A stretch of DNA of 64,000 bases. Origin: Antedon bifida. Its lineage: Eukaryota; Echinodermata; Crinoidea; Comatulida; Antedonidae. The stretch covers positions 20,149,409 to 20,213,408 of the forward strand of contig OY727093.1 in assembly GCA_963402885.1 (NCBI GenBank), read 5' to 3'. Under the pieces are notes generated by a model. The model saw nothing but the letters and a program-made list of their open reading frames with translations. It did no database searches and was not told where the DNA came from. A program made the position numbers and the translations under genes. The stretch's first letter is position 1, and the number at the start of each line of letters is the position of its first letter. This document shows positions 33,078 through 43,846 of this stretch, piece after piece.

Positions 33078-34664
33078 CTAGATTTGAACTCGTCACTTTG
33101 ACGAGTTCGGGTTATCCGCGCAAACGCAACATGCACATACGTTTAAACTATATGAACGCCGACAATTATTATGCCATCCTATGACATGAATTAAATATGT
33201 TTACAGTGCTGAATTGTACCTATTTTGTAGCATACAGCATTTTACAGTATTTACAGAATACATTGTATGTTATATACAGTGCAGCATAGACGAAATTACG
33301 AGACCCATCTTTTAAATCCAATTATTAACAAGATGACGTCATCAAATTGACATATAAAGATAACAATTTTTGAAGATAATTATCTAAATAATTACATTAA
33401 TACAAATTTGAAGAATTTTGAGCACGTAAAAGTGAGATGCGCTCTCGTTTAAATGCAATAAACTTTTACGCAAGAGATGAAAATATGACTTTTTGAATTC
33501 AACTGGCCATATGATGACGTCACAACATCTGATTGGCAAAATATTCACATGAATTTGTATCTACAATCCAATAGCTTCCAGAAAACGTTTTAATCATGAT
33601 TATCACTTTTTATTGTGACGAGTTATAACAGATTGAAATTTACTGTAAAGATGAAAATAGGTGACCCACGTTATTTACATTTTTAGACATGATGACGTCA
33701 TAAAAATTAAAATATTTTTAACTCATGCGAAAGATAGTTGATTAACCTAGACAGTATTAAAATATATGAGGAAATGGAATACGTATAAGCGAGATGCGCT
33801 CTATTTAATGTAATGAGCAATAACGAAACAGTAAAAAATCCAATATTTTACATTCGTGTGGCCATACGATGACGTCATAACATCCGAGGGGTAAAGATTC
33901 TGCATGAATTCATATCTACAACATATCTGCTTCTATATTAAATTAAAAAAATTGGGGGTAACGGTTGATCCTGAGGAGCTATAATAGATTCAAAATAGGC
34001 ATAATTTTGACAAAATGTTGTCACTTTTGCAACTAAAACGCGCGCAAATGGTCTAAATCAACGTGTTCGTATGACATCATTTTAATTTGAAATTATGTCA
34101 ATCTTTTTTAAAATGACTAGGAAAGGCTGTAAAATCATAATTCAAGAGAAAAACACATGATTTTCATGCTCCGTGCGCACCTTACGCGTAAATTTTTTCG
34201 CGCGCGTGGGAATTTTTGACATGCTCAAAATGTCATGATCAGCGTAGAAAGTTGATTAGAAATTAATTTTGCGCATTTTGAAATTTTAAATGCGCGTGCA
34301 CGCGTAACTTCTTGTGAAACATGCCATTTTTAATCCATAGAAAGTTTGCGCTTGATATGACTTAAATTTTCAGTACGTGTCAATACAAAATGACTTTTGG
34401 TTTATAATCTATGATCAATCATTGAAATTCATAAAATCGCGCGTAACTTACGCTGCGCGACTCTAACGTCATATAACGAAGTTTCTTGCACATCTACAGC
34501 TACAGGCCAATCATTTGACAAAGTTATACAAAGTTACGTTCACAAGCAATAGGGGATATGCGACACACAAAAATCCGGGAAAGAAAGAAGAATAACAAAG
34601 AAGATGAAAAAAAAGATATTTACAATCACATGGGTTATCCTGCAACTAAGTTGCGGATAACCAA
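33078..34664 (-). repeat. Main-family unit M15 (1587 bp, minus)
   Basis: Full-length, second tail type (CTAGATTTGAACTCGTC at 33078). The 3' two thirds look nearly identical to unit R6 (58399 onward) in the right array. One 5' hairpin of the G-C stem type, with a one-base bulge, at about 34632-34662. Confidence 0.78.
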
Positions 34665-35330
34665 CTAGATTTGAACTCGTCACTTTGACGAGTTCGGGTT
34701 ATCCGCGCAAACGCAACATGCACATACTTAACTATATGAACCTCGACAATTATTATGCCATTCTATGACATGAAATAAATATGTTTACAGTGCTGAATTG
34801 TACCTATTATGTAGCACTAGCATACACCATATTACAGTATTTTACAGAATAAACTGTATATGTTATATACAGTGTAGCATAGACAAAATTACAAGACCCA
34901 TCTTTTAAATCCAATTATTAACACGATGACATCATCAAATTGACAAATAAAGATAACAATTTTAGAAGATAATTATCTAAATAATTACATTAAAACAAAT
35001 TTGAAGAATTTTGGGCACGAAAAAGTGAGATGCGCTCTTGTTTAAACGCAATGAACTTTTACGCAAGAGATGAAAATATGACTTTTTGAATTCAACTGGC
35101 CATATGATGACGTCACAGCATCTGATTGGCAAAATATTCACATCAATTTGTATCTACAATCCAATAGCTTCCAGAAAACGTTTTAATCATGATTATCACT
35201 TTTTATTCTGACGAGCTATAACAGATTGAACTTTACTGTAAAGATGAAAATAAGTGACCACCGTTATTTACGTTTTTAGACATGATGACGTTATAAAAAT
35301 TAAAATATTTTTAATTCATTTTAATTTATT
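34665..35330 (-). repeat. Main-family unit M16 (3' part, minus), ends at inversion junction
   Basis: 3' end and about 650 bp of a second-tail-type unit, cut at 'tttttaattcatttt' (about 35320). A short 'attccattccatt' (35330-35342) marks the junction to plus-oriented sequence. Confidence 0.72.
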
Positions 35331-35337
35331 CCATTCC

Positions 35338-35636
35338 ATTCTTCTAAAATTGTTATCTTTATATGTCAATTTGATGATGTCATCGTGTTAATAATTGGAT
35401 TTAAAAGATGGGTCTCGTAATTTCGTCTATGCTACACTGTATATAACATATACAGTTTATTCTGTAAAATACTGTAATGGTGTATGCTACATAATAGGTA
35501 CAATTCAGCACTGTAAACATATTTATTTCATGTCATAGGATGGCATAATAATTGTCGAGGTTCATATAGTTAAGTATGTGCATGTTGCGTTTGCGCGGAT
35601 AACCCGAACTCGTCAAAGTGACGAGTTCAAATCTAG
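35338..35636 (+). repeat. Main-family 3' tail only (plus)
   Basis: About 300 bp of second-type tail, 'cttctaaaattgttatcttt' to CTAG 35633-35636. It is almost an exact inverted copy of 34665-34980 in M16, making a palindrome with a spacer of about 350 bp. Confidence 0.75.
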
Positions 35637-37135
35637 TTCTGTATTATTCTTGTTTCCTTCCTTCCTTTTTGTGAGTCGCGTTTCTCTAAAATGTGTAAAC
35701 ATAACATTTCATAACTTTGACAACATATGGGCATTTACGTGAAGTTGTGCACCTCCTATTTTTGAATGACGTCATAGTTGCGCAACGTGACTTACGCGCA
35801 ATTTTATGAATTTCAATGATTGATTATAGATTAAAAACCAAAAGTCATTTAGTATTGACACTTTGACAAAATTTAAGTCATATCAGGGGCAAACTTTCTA
35901 CGGATTAAAAATGGCATGTTTCACAAGAAGTTACGCGCGCACGCGCATTTAAAATTTCAAAATGCGCAAAATTAATTTCTAATCAACTTTTTATGCGTTT
36001 CTTGTCATTTTGAGCATGTCAAAAATTCCCACGGGCACGTAGCGTTAAAAACATATTTTTTTCTCTTGAATTATATTTTTCAAGTCTTTCCTAGTAATTT
36101 TGAAAACAATTTAGACCTTTTCCAGTTTAAATAACGCCATACGAACACGTTGAATAAGACAATTCGTGCGCGTTTTTTATGAAAAAGCTTTAAAAATCGT
36201 CAAAATTATGTCTTTTTTTAAACAGTCATAGTTTCTAAAGTAAACCGTTTATTTTTATTACAAAATCTAGAAGTTGATGAGTTGTAGATATCGGATCATG
36301 CATCGATAAGGCTAAAAAAACATTGTGACGTCATCGTATGGCCACACGAATGTAAAATATAGGATTTTTGTCTCTTTCGTTATTGCTCATCACATTCAAT
36401 GGAGCGCATCACGCTTATCTGTATTCCTTTTTCTCCTAAATTTATATATTGTGTAGGTCAATCAACTTTCTTTAGCATGAGATAAAAATATTTTAATTTT
36501 TATGACGTCATCATGCCTAAAAATTTTAATTACATGGGTCATTAATTTCATCTTTACAGTAAATTTTAATCTGTAATAGCTCGTAAGAATAAAATGTGAT
36601 AATCACGATTAAAACGTTTTCTGGAAGCTATTGGATTGTAGATACGAATTCATGTAAACATTTTGCCAATCGGATGTTGTGACGTCATCATATGGCCAGT
36701 TGAATAAAAAAAGTCGTATTTTCATATTTTGCGTAATAGTTAATCACATTTAAAAGGGTGCGCATCTATATTTTACGTATTCAAATTTCTTCTACACGTT
36801 AATATGTTGTTCCTGAGATAATTTCCTTCAGAAATTGCTATTTAAGTGTTTCATTTTGATACCGTCGCCATGTTAAAAATTGGAATAAATGGCGGGTCCC
36901 GTAATTTCACCTATTCTACACTGTATGTAATATGTATACAGATTATACTGTTTGCATGTATATACTATATGACACAAATTGACAGAATTCAGCACTAACA
37001 GCATATCATATTCTTCAGTTCTTGTCATAATGCCATACTCTTTATCTGTGTGCAATATTCCAACGTATGACGTGCACGTGGCGTTTGTCGTTGTGCGGAT
37101 AACTAACTCGTCAAAGTGACGAGTTTCATGTCTAG
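35637..37135 (+). repeat. Main-family unit P17 (1499 bp)
   Basis: Pyrimidine tract is the 'ttccttccttcc' variant. First internal block is the 'catgcatcgataaggcta' type. CTAG 37132-37135. Its 5' half matches P20 (38877-39586) and the 5' halves of R5 and R8. Confidence 0.8.
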
Positions 37136-38535
37136 TTTTTTTCTTATTTCTTTCTCCCCCATTTTTGTGTCTCACGTATCTCAAAAACTTGTAAACATAA
37201 CATTTCATAACTTTGTCAACATATGGGCATTTACGTGAACTTGTGCACCTCCTATTTTTGAATGACGTCAGAGTTGCGCAACGTGACTTACGTGCGATTT
37301 TATGATTTTTTATGATTGATCATATGCTAAAAACCAAGCATAATTTTGTTTTGACACTTTGTGAAAATTTAAGTCATACATATCAAGGGCAAACTTTTTG
37401 TGGATTAAAAGTGCCATGTTTTAAAAGACGTTACGCGCGCACGCGCATTTCTCCTCTATTTTTGTGTCTCGTAATTTTACCAAATTTTAAACAATTTCGA
37501 CTTAAAGATACGTCATACGAGCACGTCGAATTGGACAATTTGCGCGCGTTTTTTATGAAAAGGTTAAAAAATTCGTTTAAAATATGCATTTTTTTAAACA
37601 ATCGTAATTTCTAAACTAGACGGTCAACTTTTTGTGGATGACATTTTCTGGAAGTTAATGAGTTGTAGATATCGGATCATGTATTAATATGGCTAACCGG
37701 ACATTGTGACGTCATCGTATGGCCACGCTAATGTAAAATTTAGGATTTTTGTATCTTTTGTCATAGCTCATCACATTTAATAGAGCGCATCTCCACTTAT
37801 CCGTTTTCCATTTTCACCCAAATTTTGATATTGTCTAGGTCAATCAACTGTCTTTCGCATGAGTTAGAAATATTTTAATTTTTTTGACGTCATCATTCCT
37901 AAAAATTTAAATTACGTGTGGCATTAATTTCATCTTTACAGTAAATTTTAATCTGTTATAGCTCGTAAGAATAAAATTTGATAATCACGATTAAAACGTT
38001 TTATGGAAGCTATTGGATTGTAGATACGAAATCATGTGAAAATTTTGCCAATCGGATGTTGTGACGTCATCATATGGCCAGTTAAATGAAAAAAGTCGTA
38101 TTTTCATCTTTTGCGTCATAATTCATTACATTTAAAAGAGCGCGCATCAATATTTCACGTATTCAAATTTCTTCTAGACGTTAATATGTTGTTGCTGAGA
38201 TAATTTCCTTCCGAAATTGCTACCTTTGCATTTCATTTTAAAACCGTCAACATGTTAAAATTTGCAATAAATAGCGGGTCCCGTAATTTCACCTATTCTA
38301 CACTGTGTGATATGGATACAGATTATACTGTGTATACTATATATGAATCGAAATAATAGAATTTAGCAATAACAACATATCATATTCTTCAGTTCAGGTC
38401 ATAATGCCAACGTGAACACTTCCTTTTGTCCTCAACCTATCCCTTAATGTTAAAAGGTACGTCGTTACACGTTCATGTTGCACCACTTGCGCGGCGGAAA
38501 ACCAAACTCGTCAAAGTGACGAGTTACATGTCTAG
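37136..38535 (+). repeat. Main-family unit P18 (1400 bp)
   Basis: Internal deletion near 37448, where a short out-of-place piece of 5' sequence ('ctatttttgtgtctcg') is joined to mid-unit sequence. The tail has lost part of the 'gtataatctttttctgtgtg' region and carries GCGGAAAACC (one change in the subterminal repeat). CTAG 38532-38535. Confidence 0.76.
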
Positions 38536-38876
38536 TCTGTATTCCTTTTTCTCCGAGATTTTAATATTGTCTAGTTCAATCAACTATCTTATGCATCATT
38601 GACTCTGTATGCATGAGTTAAAAATATTTAATTTTTATGACGTCATCATGCCTAAAAATCTAAATTACGTGTATACAGATTATACTGTGTACTTTAAAAT
38701 GTATATACTATATGACACAAAATAGACAGAATTTAGAACTAACAACATATCATATTCTTCAGTTCAGGTCATAATGCCATAATCTTTTTCGGTGTGCAAC
38801 ATTCCAACGTATGACGTGCACGTGGCGTTTGTCGAGCGGATAACTAACTCGTCAAAGTGACGAGTTTCATGTCTAG
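38536..38876 (+). repeat. Main-family unit P19, shortest derivative (341 bp)
   Basis: Begins mid-unit ('tctgtattcctttttctccg'), with no pyrimidine-tract start, then the same 'tacgtg/tatacagattatactg' deletion junction as P9, then a full 3' end (CTAG 38873-38876). P9 and P19 share a deletion, so the deleted form itself was copied. Confidence 0.75.
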
Positions 38877-39586
38877 TTCTTCTTTCCTTCCTTCCTTTTT
38901 GTGAGTCACGTTTCTCTAAAATGTGTAAACATAACATTTCATAACTTTGACAGCATATGGGCATTTACGTGAAGTTGTGCACCTCCTATTTTTGAATGAC
39001 GTCATAGTTGCGCAATGTGACTTACGCGCAATTTTATGAATTTCAATGATTGATCATAGATTAAAAACCAAAAGTCAATTAGTATTGACACTATAACAAA
39101 ATTTAAGTCATATCAGGGGCAAACTTTCTACAGATTAAAAATGGCATGTTTCACAAGAAGTTACGCGCGCACGCGCATTTAAAATTTCAAAATGCGCAAA
39201 ATTAATTTCTAATCAACTTTTTACACGTTTCTTGTTATTTTGATCATGTCAAAAATTCCCACGGGCGCGCAATATTTTACGCGCGCGGTGCGCACGTAGC
39301 GTTAAAAACATATTTTTTTCTCTTGAATTATATTTTTCAAGCCTTTCCTAGTAATTTTAAAAACAATTTAGACCTTTTCCAGTTTAAATAACGCCATACG
39401 AACACGTTGAATTAGACAATTCGTGCGCGTTTTTTATGAAAAAGCTTTAAAAATCGTCAAAATAATGTCTTACAGTCATAACAGTCATAGTTTCTAAAGT
39501 AAACCGTGAACCGTTTATTTTTATTACAAAATCTAGAAGTTGATGAGTTGTAGATATCGGATCATGCATCGATAAGGCTAAAAAAA
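38877..39586 (+). repeat. Main-family unit P20, cut at its middle
   Basis: Like P17 from the 5' end up to 'gatcatgcatcgataaggct', then broken at about 39586 where non-LTR relic sequence begins. This is the right edge of the left array. Confidence 0.75.
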
Positions 39587-39900
39587 TTATGTTTAGTGTT
39601 AGTTATCTCAGTTTTAATTAACTTTTTAATATTACTTAGTTGGACAACATCGTTATCTTTAAAAGCCTTTTGTCTGTCTTTCAACAAACCCTTCAGTTTC
39701 CTAGTTATCCAAGGTTTTTCATGATTAAATATCTTATGGTTTTACTACTACCTACTAACATTAATAACATTTTAGCCAAAAGTTCAACATCATCATCAAA
39801 AAAAATTCAGACCAGTTCGTACATTCAAAGCAATCTGGTAAACTTTCAATCGCTTCCTTGCTCCAGACCTTCACAACCTTTTTGACAGGTTTAACCTTCT
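39587..39900 (-). pseudogene. CR1-like non-LTR fragment (endonuclease-RT linker)
   Basis: The minus strand reads 'KVKPVKKVVKVWSKEAIE', 'DCFECTNWSEF' and then 'PWITRKLKGLLKDRQKAFKD', the same linker type as the relic at 11600-13080 but from a different copy. It directly abuts the broken unit P20. Confidence 0.65.
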
Positions 39901-41495
39901 TTGCGCGCTGTATATACTGTTTTCAAGATGATTAAGAATGATTGGGGATTTGACTGTTACTTTAACTTATTTAAAGGTAACGATCGAGGAGTTGCAACAC
40001 TTTTTCATACTGATTGTAACTTTAAGGTTAACAATACTTTGACAGATAAAAATGGAAACGTTTTAATTTCAGATATTGAAATAGAAGGACTAAGGATCAA
40101 TCTAGTTATATTGACCAAATAATGATTCTCCTGAATTTTATAATAAACTATCAGATATGATTGATTCGCTTGACAGTTCAATCATCAATCATCTGTGGTG
40201 ATTGGAATTTAATATTAAACCCCAAAATTGATTGTATTAATTATACAAATCTGAACAACCCTCGAGCAAGAGAAAAAGTTCTCAACTGGTGTGATTCAAT
40301 GAATCTCGTGAATGCATAGCGTATACTAAATTTCGGCGGCAATCTAATGCAAATAAGCAAGCCCGTCTCGATTTTTTCTTAATCTCTCAAAAGTAAATGA
40401 ATGCGATATTCTACCGAGCTACAGATCAGACCATTCAATCGTTATTAATTAAACTTGACCTTAATCAAATGATGTGTGGAAACGGTTTCTGGAAATTTAA
40501 CAATTCCTTTCTCCCAACATAAAATACACCGGTCTTGTAAAATCCACAATTAACACAGTTATAGCTCAGTACACCGCTTTACCGTATGATGGTACAACAC
40601 TGCACCTCATTCCACCAAACGATATTTGTCTAACCATTAATGATCAGCTGTTTTTAGAAATGGTTCTATTGGAGATCAGATCAAATATGATCAAATTTGC
40701 ATCCCAGAATAAAAAAGGGAACAAATGCCAAGAAAATAGAAAAAGAGACAGTTGAATTGACGGAGAAAGTAAACAATGGCGATGTACTGTAAGTGTTTTC
40801 GATTTTTAAAATTTTAAACAGAGAGAACTCGAAGAGATTGAATTGAAGGGAGACGAGTTAGATCAAAGCCCAGTGGATGGAGGAGGGCGAAAAACCCAGC
40901 AAAAATTGTTTTAATTTGGAAAAAAGGAATTCCATGGCCAAAACAATTACTAAAATTGAAGGAGAAAATGGAAACATTTTAAAAACATCAAAGGAAATTT
41001 TAATTGAATCAAGGAACTTTTATAATAACCTTTATTATAAACAAGGCCATATGCATGGCTGCAGTCGCGTGCGCAAATTTGAGTTGGTGTTCACCGACCG
41101 ACCAACTGACCGACATAGTGAGCTATATACGATGAAGATATTCATGACATCTTTAAAATCCAATGCCCCATTTCTATTGATGGGCCCATAAGATATTGGT
41201 ATATGAATGCGGACAAATGTCCGTAACACAAAGACAAGGATTAATTACTCTACTGCCAAAAGGTAAAAAGCCTAGGCACAATTGGAGACCAATCTCATTA
41301 CCGTATAATCTATAAATTAGCCTCTTCCTGCATTGCATTGCATTGATTAAAATCGGTTACAAAGCTTAGCGAACAGCAAAAAGCGGGTCGTTATATTGGT
41401 GAAAATATTAGGCTCACCTATGACATAATTAATGAATGCCTCTCAAAACAAGGATTTTCCAGGTTCAATAATATCAGTAGGTTTTGAAAAGGCTT
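39901..41495 (+). pseudogene. L1/Tx1-like ORF2 relic, endonuclease to RT motif A
   Basis: Plus-strand pieces in the right order but broken frames. 'RGVATLFHTDCNFKV' and a WNL-type motif (about 40200) are the endonuclease. 'GNGFWKFNNS' (about 40480) and 'MEEGEKPSKNCFNLEKRN' (about 40880) are the linker typical of L1/Tx1. The RT opens with 'LPKGKK' and 'NWRPIS' (about 41250-41300) and ends at motif A 'VGFEKAF' (about 41480), where D is changed to G. A roughly 180-bp stretch (about 41040-41220) with 'gaccgaccaactgaccgac' may be a further insertion. Confidence 0.7.
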
Positions 41496-42213
41496 TCATT
41501 CATCAAACAAGGCACGCCACCCAGGTGGAAGCTACCAAATCGGAATTACTTCATAGTGCTGAACTGACAGACCTAATTAAATCCAGTATCCATGATGTAC
41601 TTAATTCAGAGGAAATAAAGAACACTTTTACAAACATATTTTCTGATGTGATCAAACGCGAACTGGCACCCTTGACGGAACAGATCGAAAAAATCGAAGG
41701 CCGGTTGTATGATATCGAAATGCGTCTGATGCAAACGTAAGCAAAGTTAAACTAGAGGTACTTGAGGCTGAAATGGATGCTTTACAGCAATACAGTAGAA
41801 GATGAAAAAGATGGCGAAGATACCAATAATATTGTAATTAAATTGGCCAAAGACCGCCTAAATGTTGACATATCAGCTGACCACATAGACTGGTCACATC
41901 GTACTGGTAAACGTCAGCTTGGTGGCAAGTCTAAGGCTAAGCCTAGGCCAAAATTGTTAAATTTACCTCGTACCAGCATCGTAGAAGGGTAATTATCCAA
42001 CCAAAAAAATTAAAAGGGTCTGGAATTTCTATTCAAGAGGATCTTACAAGCAGTGTTAGTAAGCATTCCAATGATAAAAATGCATGGTCCATCGATGGGA
42101 GGATTTTTGCTACAACAGAAGCAAATGGAAATGTAATCAAACATATCATCCATTCACACCAGGAACTAATTAATAAGCTAGGAAAAGGAGTATCAAACAG
42201 CAAAGGAAAGTAA
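41496..42213 (+). pseudogene. L1/Tx1-like ORF1 relic
   Basis: Coiled-coil N-terminal part ('ELTDLIKSS ... PLTEQIEKIEGRLYDIE'), 'EVLEAEMDALQQYSRR', then an RNA-binding-like domain ('IDWSHRTGKR') and a C-terminal domain with 'KNAWSIDGRIFATT'. It ends at the TAA 42211-42213. At least two frameshifts (about 41730 and 41797) and another near 41988. It lies between the two halves of an ORF2 RT (motif A at 41480, motif B onward at 42890), so it belongs to a separate inserted copy or a rearrangement. Confidence 0.65.
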
Positions 42214-42889
42214 ATCTTTTATTATTTCCATCAACCAACTTTTTGCTTTTAGTGCTTATCATTTTTAACTGCTTGCTTTCAATCATCTTGATCTGCATTA
42301 TGACCATCAGACCTATTTAAATCTCAAGAAACTTGAAACAGCATCATGAAGTCAACTTAACTTTTCCTGCCATTCAATCTAATTCAACTATTCAACTTCA
42401 GCTTTTTAACTTTTAAACTTACAATTAACTGCTTTCTTGGACAGCTTAAATGCATTATTGTATTAATTTAAATTGTTTTTATTAACCAAATTAACTGCAT
42501 GCTTTCTCATAATTTACATTCACCATCGGCATGGTTTGACTTTTTTTCCTAATGACTTCATATGTTATTGCTTTTATTCATTGTATAGTATGTCTTTATT
42601 GCCCATATTTATATTTCTCTTTTTATCTTATGATACTGTTTTCTATTTTTATCATACCATGTTTATCTTTATCTTTTTTACCATCATTTTGTCTACATTA
42701 GCTTTAAATAAATGTTTTCAAAATTGATCTGAAACAGACATACTTTTAACTTTCAATTTACCAATTTCAACAAATTGCATGACTATGTAATACATATTGT
42801 TAACAATTCTTAATTAATAATCATTGCTCTTGCCTTTAAATTTCAATAATAAATGCTTTCATCTCTGAATCGTTCTATATTTCCTGGGG
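42214..42889. other. AT-rich stretch between ORF1 and RT relics
   Basis: No gene recognised. Rich in 'caacttttaacttt'-like sequence and T-rich ORFs of low complexity. It could be the inter-ORF or UTR region of the inserted L1/Tx1-like copy. Confidence 0.35.
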
Positions 42890-43330
42890 ATACAGACAGG
42901 GGGATGGACTAAGCCATACATTTTTCTTTCATGTGTTAGGAATGATGATTAGGAAAAATAAACATATACATGGAATTGATATCGATAATCATGAGTATAA
43001 ACTCTCCCAATATGCCGATGACACTGTCATATTTACAAATGGCTCTGAACAATTGATGTATGAAACCTTTTATGAACTTGATATTAAATTTGCAATTATT
43101 GTTAAGACATTATTGATTTTAAAGTTGACATACTGTACCTCTTCCTTACTCTGCCAAACCCTTATGAACATTTTGTAAACGAATTTAACATCCATCTTCA
43201 ATTTCATATGGAACGGTGTAGATAAAATAGCCCGTAATCAATTAATCCAAGATTATCCGAATGGAGGGCTATGTATGATTGATATAATAAGCCAGCTTCA
43301 GGCTCTAAAGATATCTTGGATTAGGTGATT
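42890..43330 (+). pseudogene. L1/Tx1-like RT relic, motif B to thumb
   Basis: 'YRQGDGLSHTFFFHVLGMMI' (motif B region), 'YKLSQYADDTVIF' with intact YADD (about 43000-43040), then 'LLILKLTY' and 'FIWNGVDKI' and 'NGGLCMIDI' and 'ALKISW' (43200-43325), the usual C-terminal order of L1/Tx1 ORF2. Frameshifts lie between these blocks. Confidence 0.75.
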
Positions 43331-43846
43331 TGCCCTAGCCCCACCAGAGTTTACTATCTATCGTAATGTTATGTTATTTGTAGTTGGTGTCTATTTGGCT
43401 TTTAATTCTTAATTATTATTGCAATATATATTGCTATTTATTTGATTTTAAATAAATTATGATTTATTAATTATTATGATTAATATATTTCCGTAGGTTT
43501 TTAATCAATAATGGCTGATCCAACTGAAGATTCTGTTCTGTCTTGTAGCAAAAGCAAACCCACTTTTATGAGATTTAAGAGAGAACTTGGAGAAAGAATA
43601 AACCATAAAGACAAAAGCGGGCAGAAGAAAAACTTCAATGACTTTATTTATACAAAATCCTGATTTAGTTGTTGGTAAAAGAATTGATCACTTATTTAAA
43701 GTGGACAAGGAGAGTAGGTGGTATATGAATAGCAGTACAGTCATTTGTTTTTGGTCCAACAATGGTTAGAGGTTTAACATTAATTAATTATGTTATTAGT
43801 TTTCAACCATTTTTATAGTAGTTAGGATAGATTGTGTTTGAAAATA
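43331..43846 (+). other. Unassigned stretch with a small ORF (43511-43663)
   Basis: AT-rich. An ATG-started ORF of 50 codons (MADPTEDSVLSC...) follows 'tttccgtag', which looks like a splice acceptor. Just after its stop, in another frame, 'VVGKRIDHLFKVDKESRWYM' is readable. Together they look like a broken exon of an unidentified element or gene. No function claimed. Confidence 0.25.

Noticed and set aside
36873-37208. Recurrent minus-strand ORFs of 60-111 codons containing '(R)HETRHFDELVIRT' in many array units (also at 20106, 38764, 55284, 56784, 61645)
   Set aside because: They cross unit junctions and translate the 3' hairpin itself. They recur only because the DNA repeats, with varying starts and lengths and no domain.
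39640-39885. Plus-strand 81-codon ORF
   Set aside because: The minus strand of the same stretch reads a typical CR1-like linker; this is its antisense shadow.
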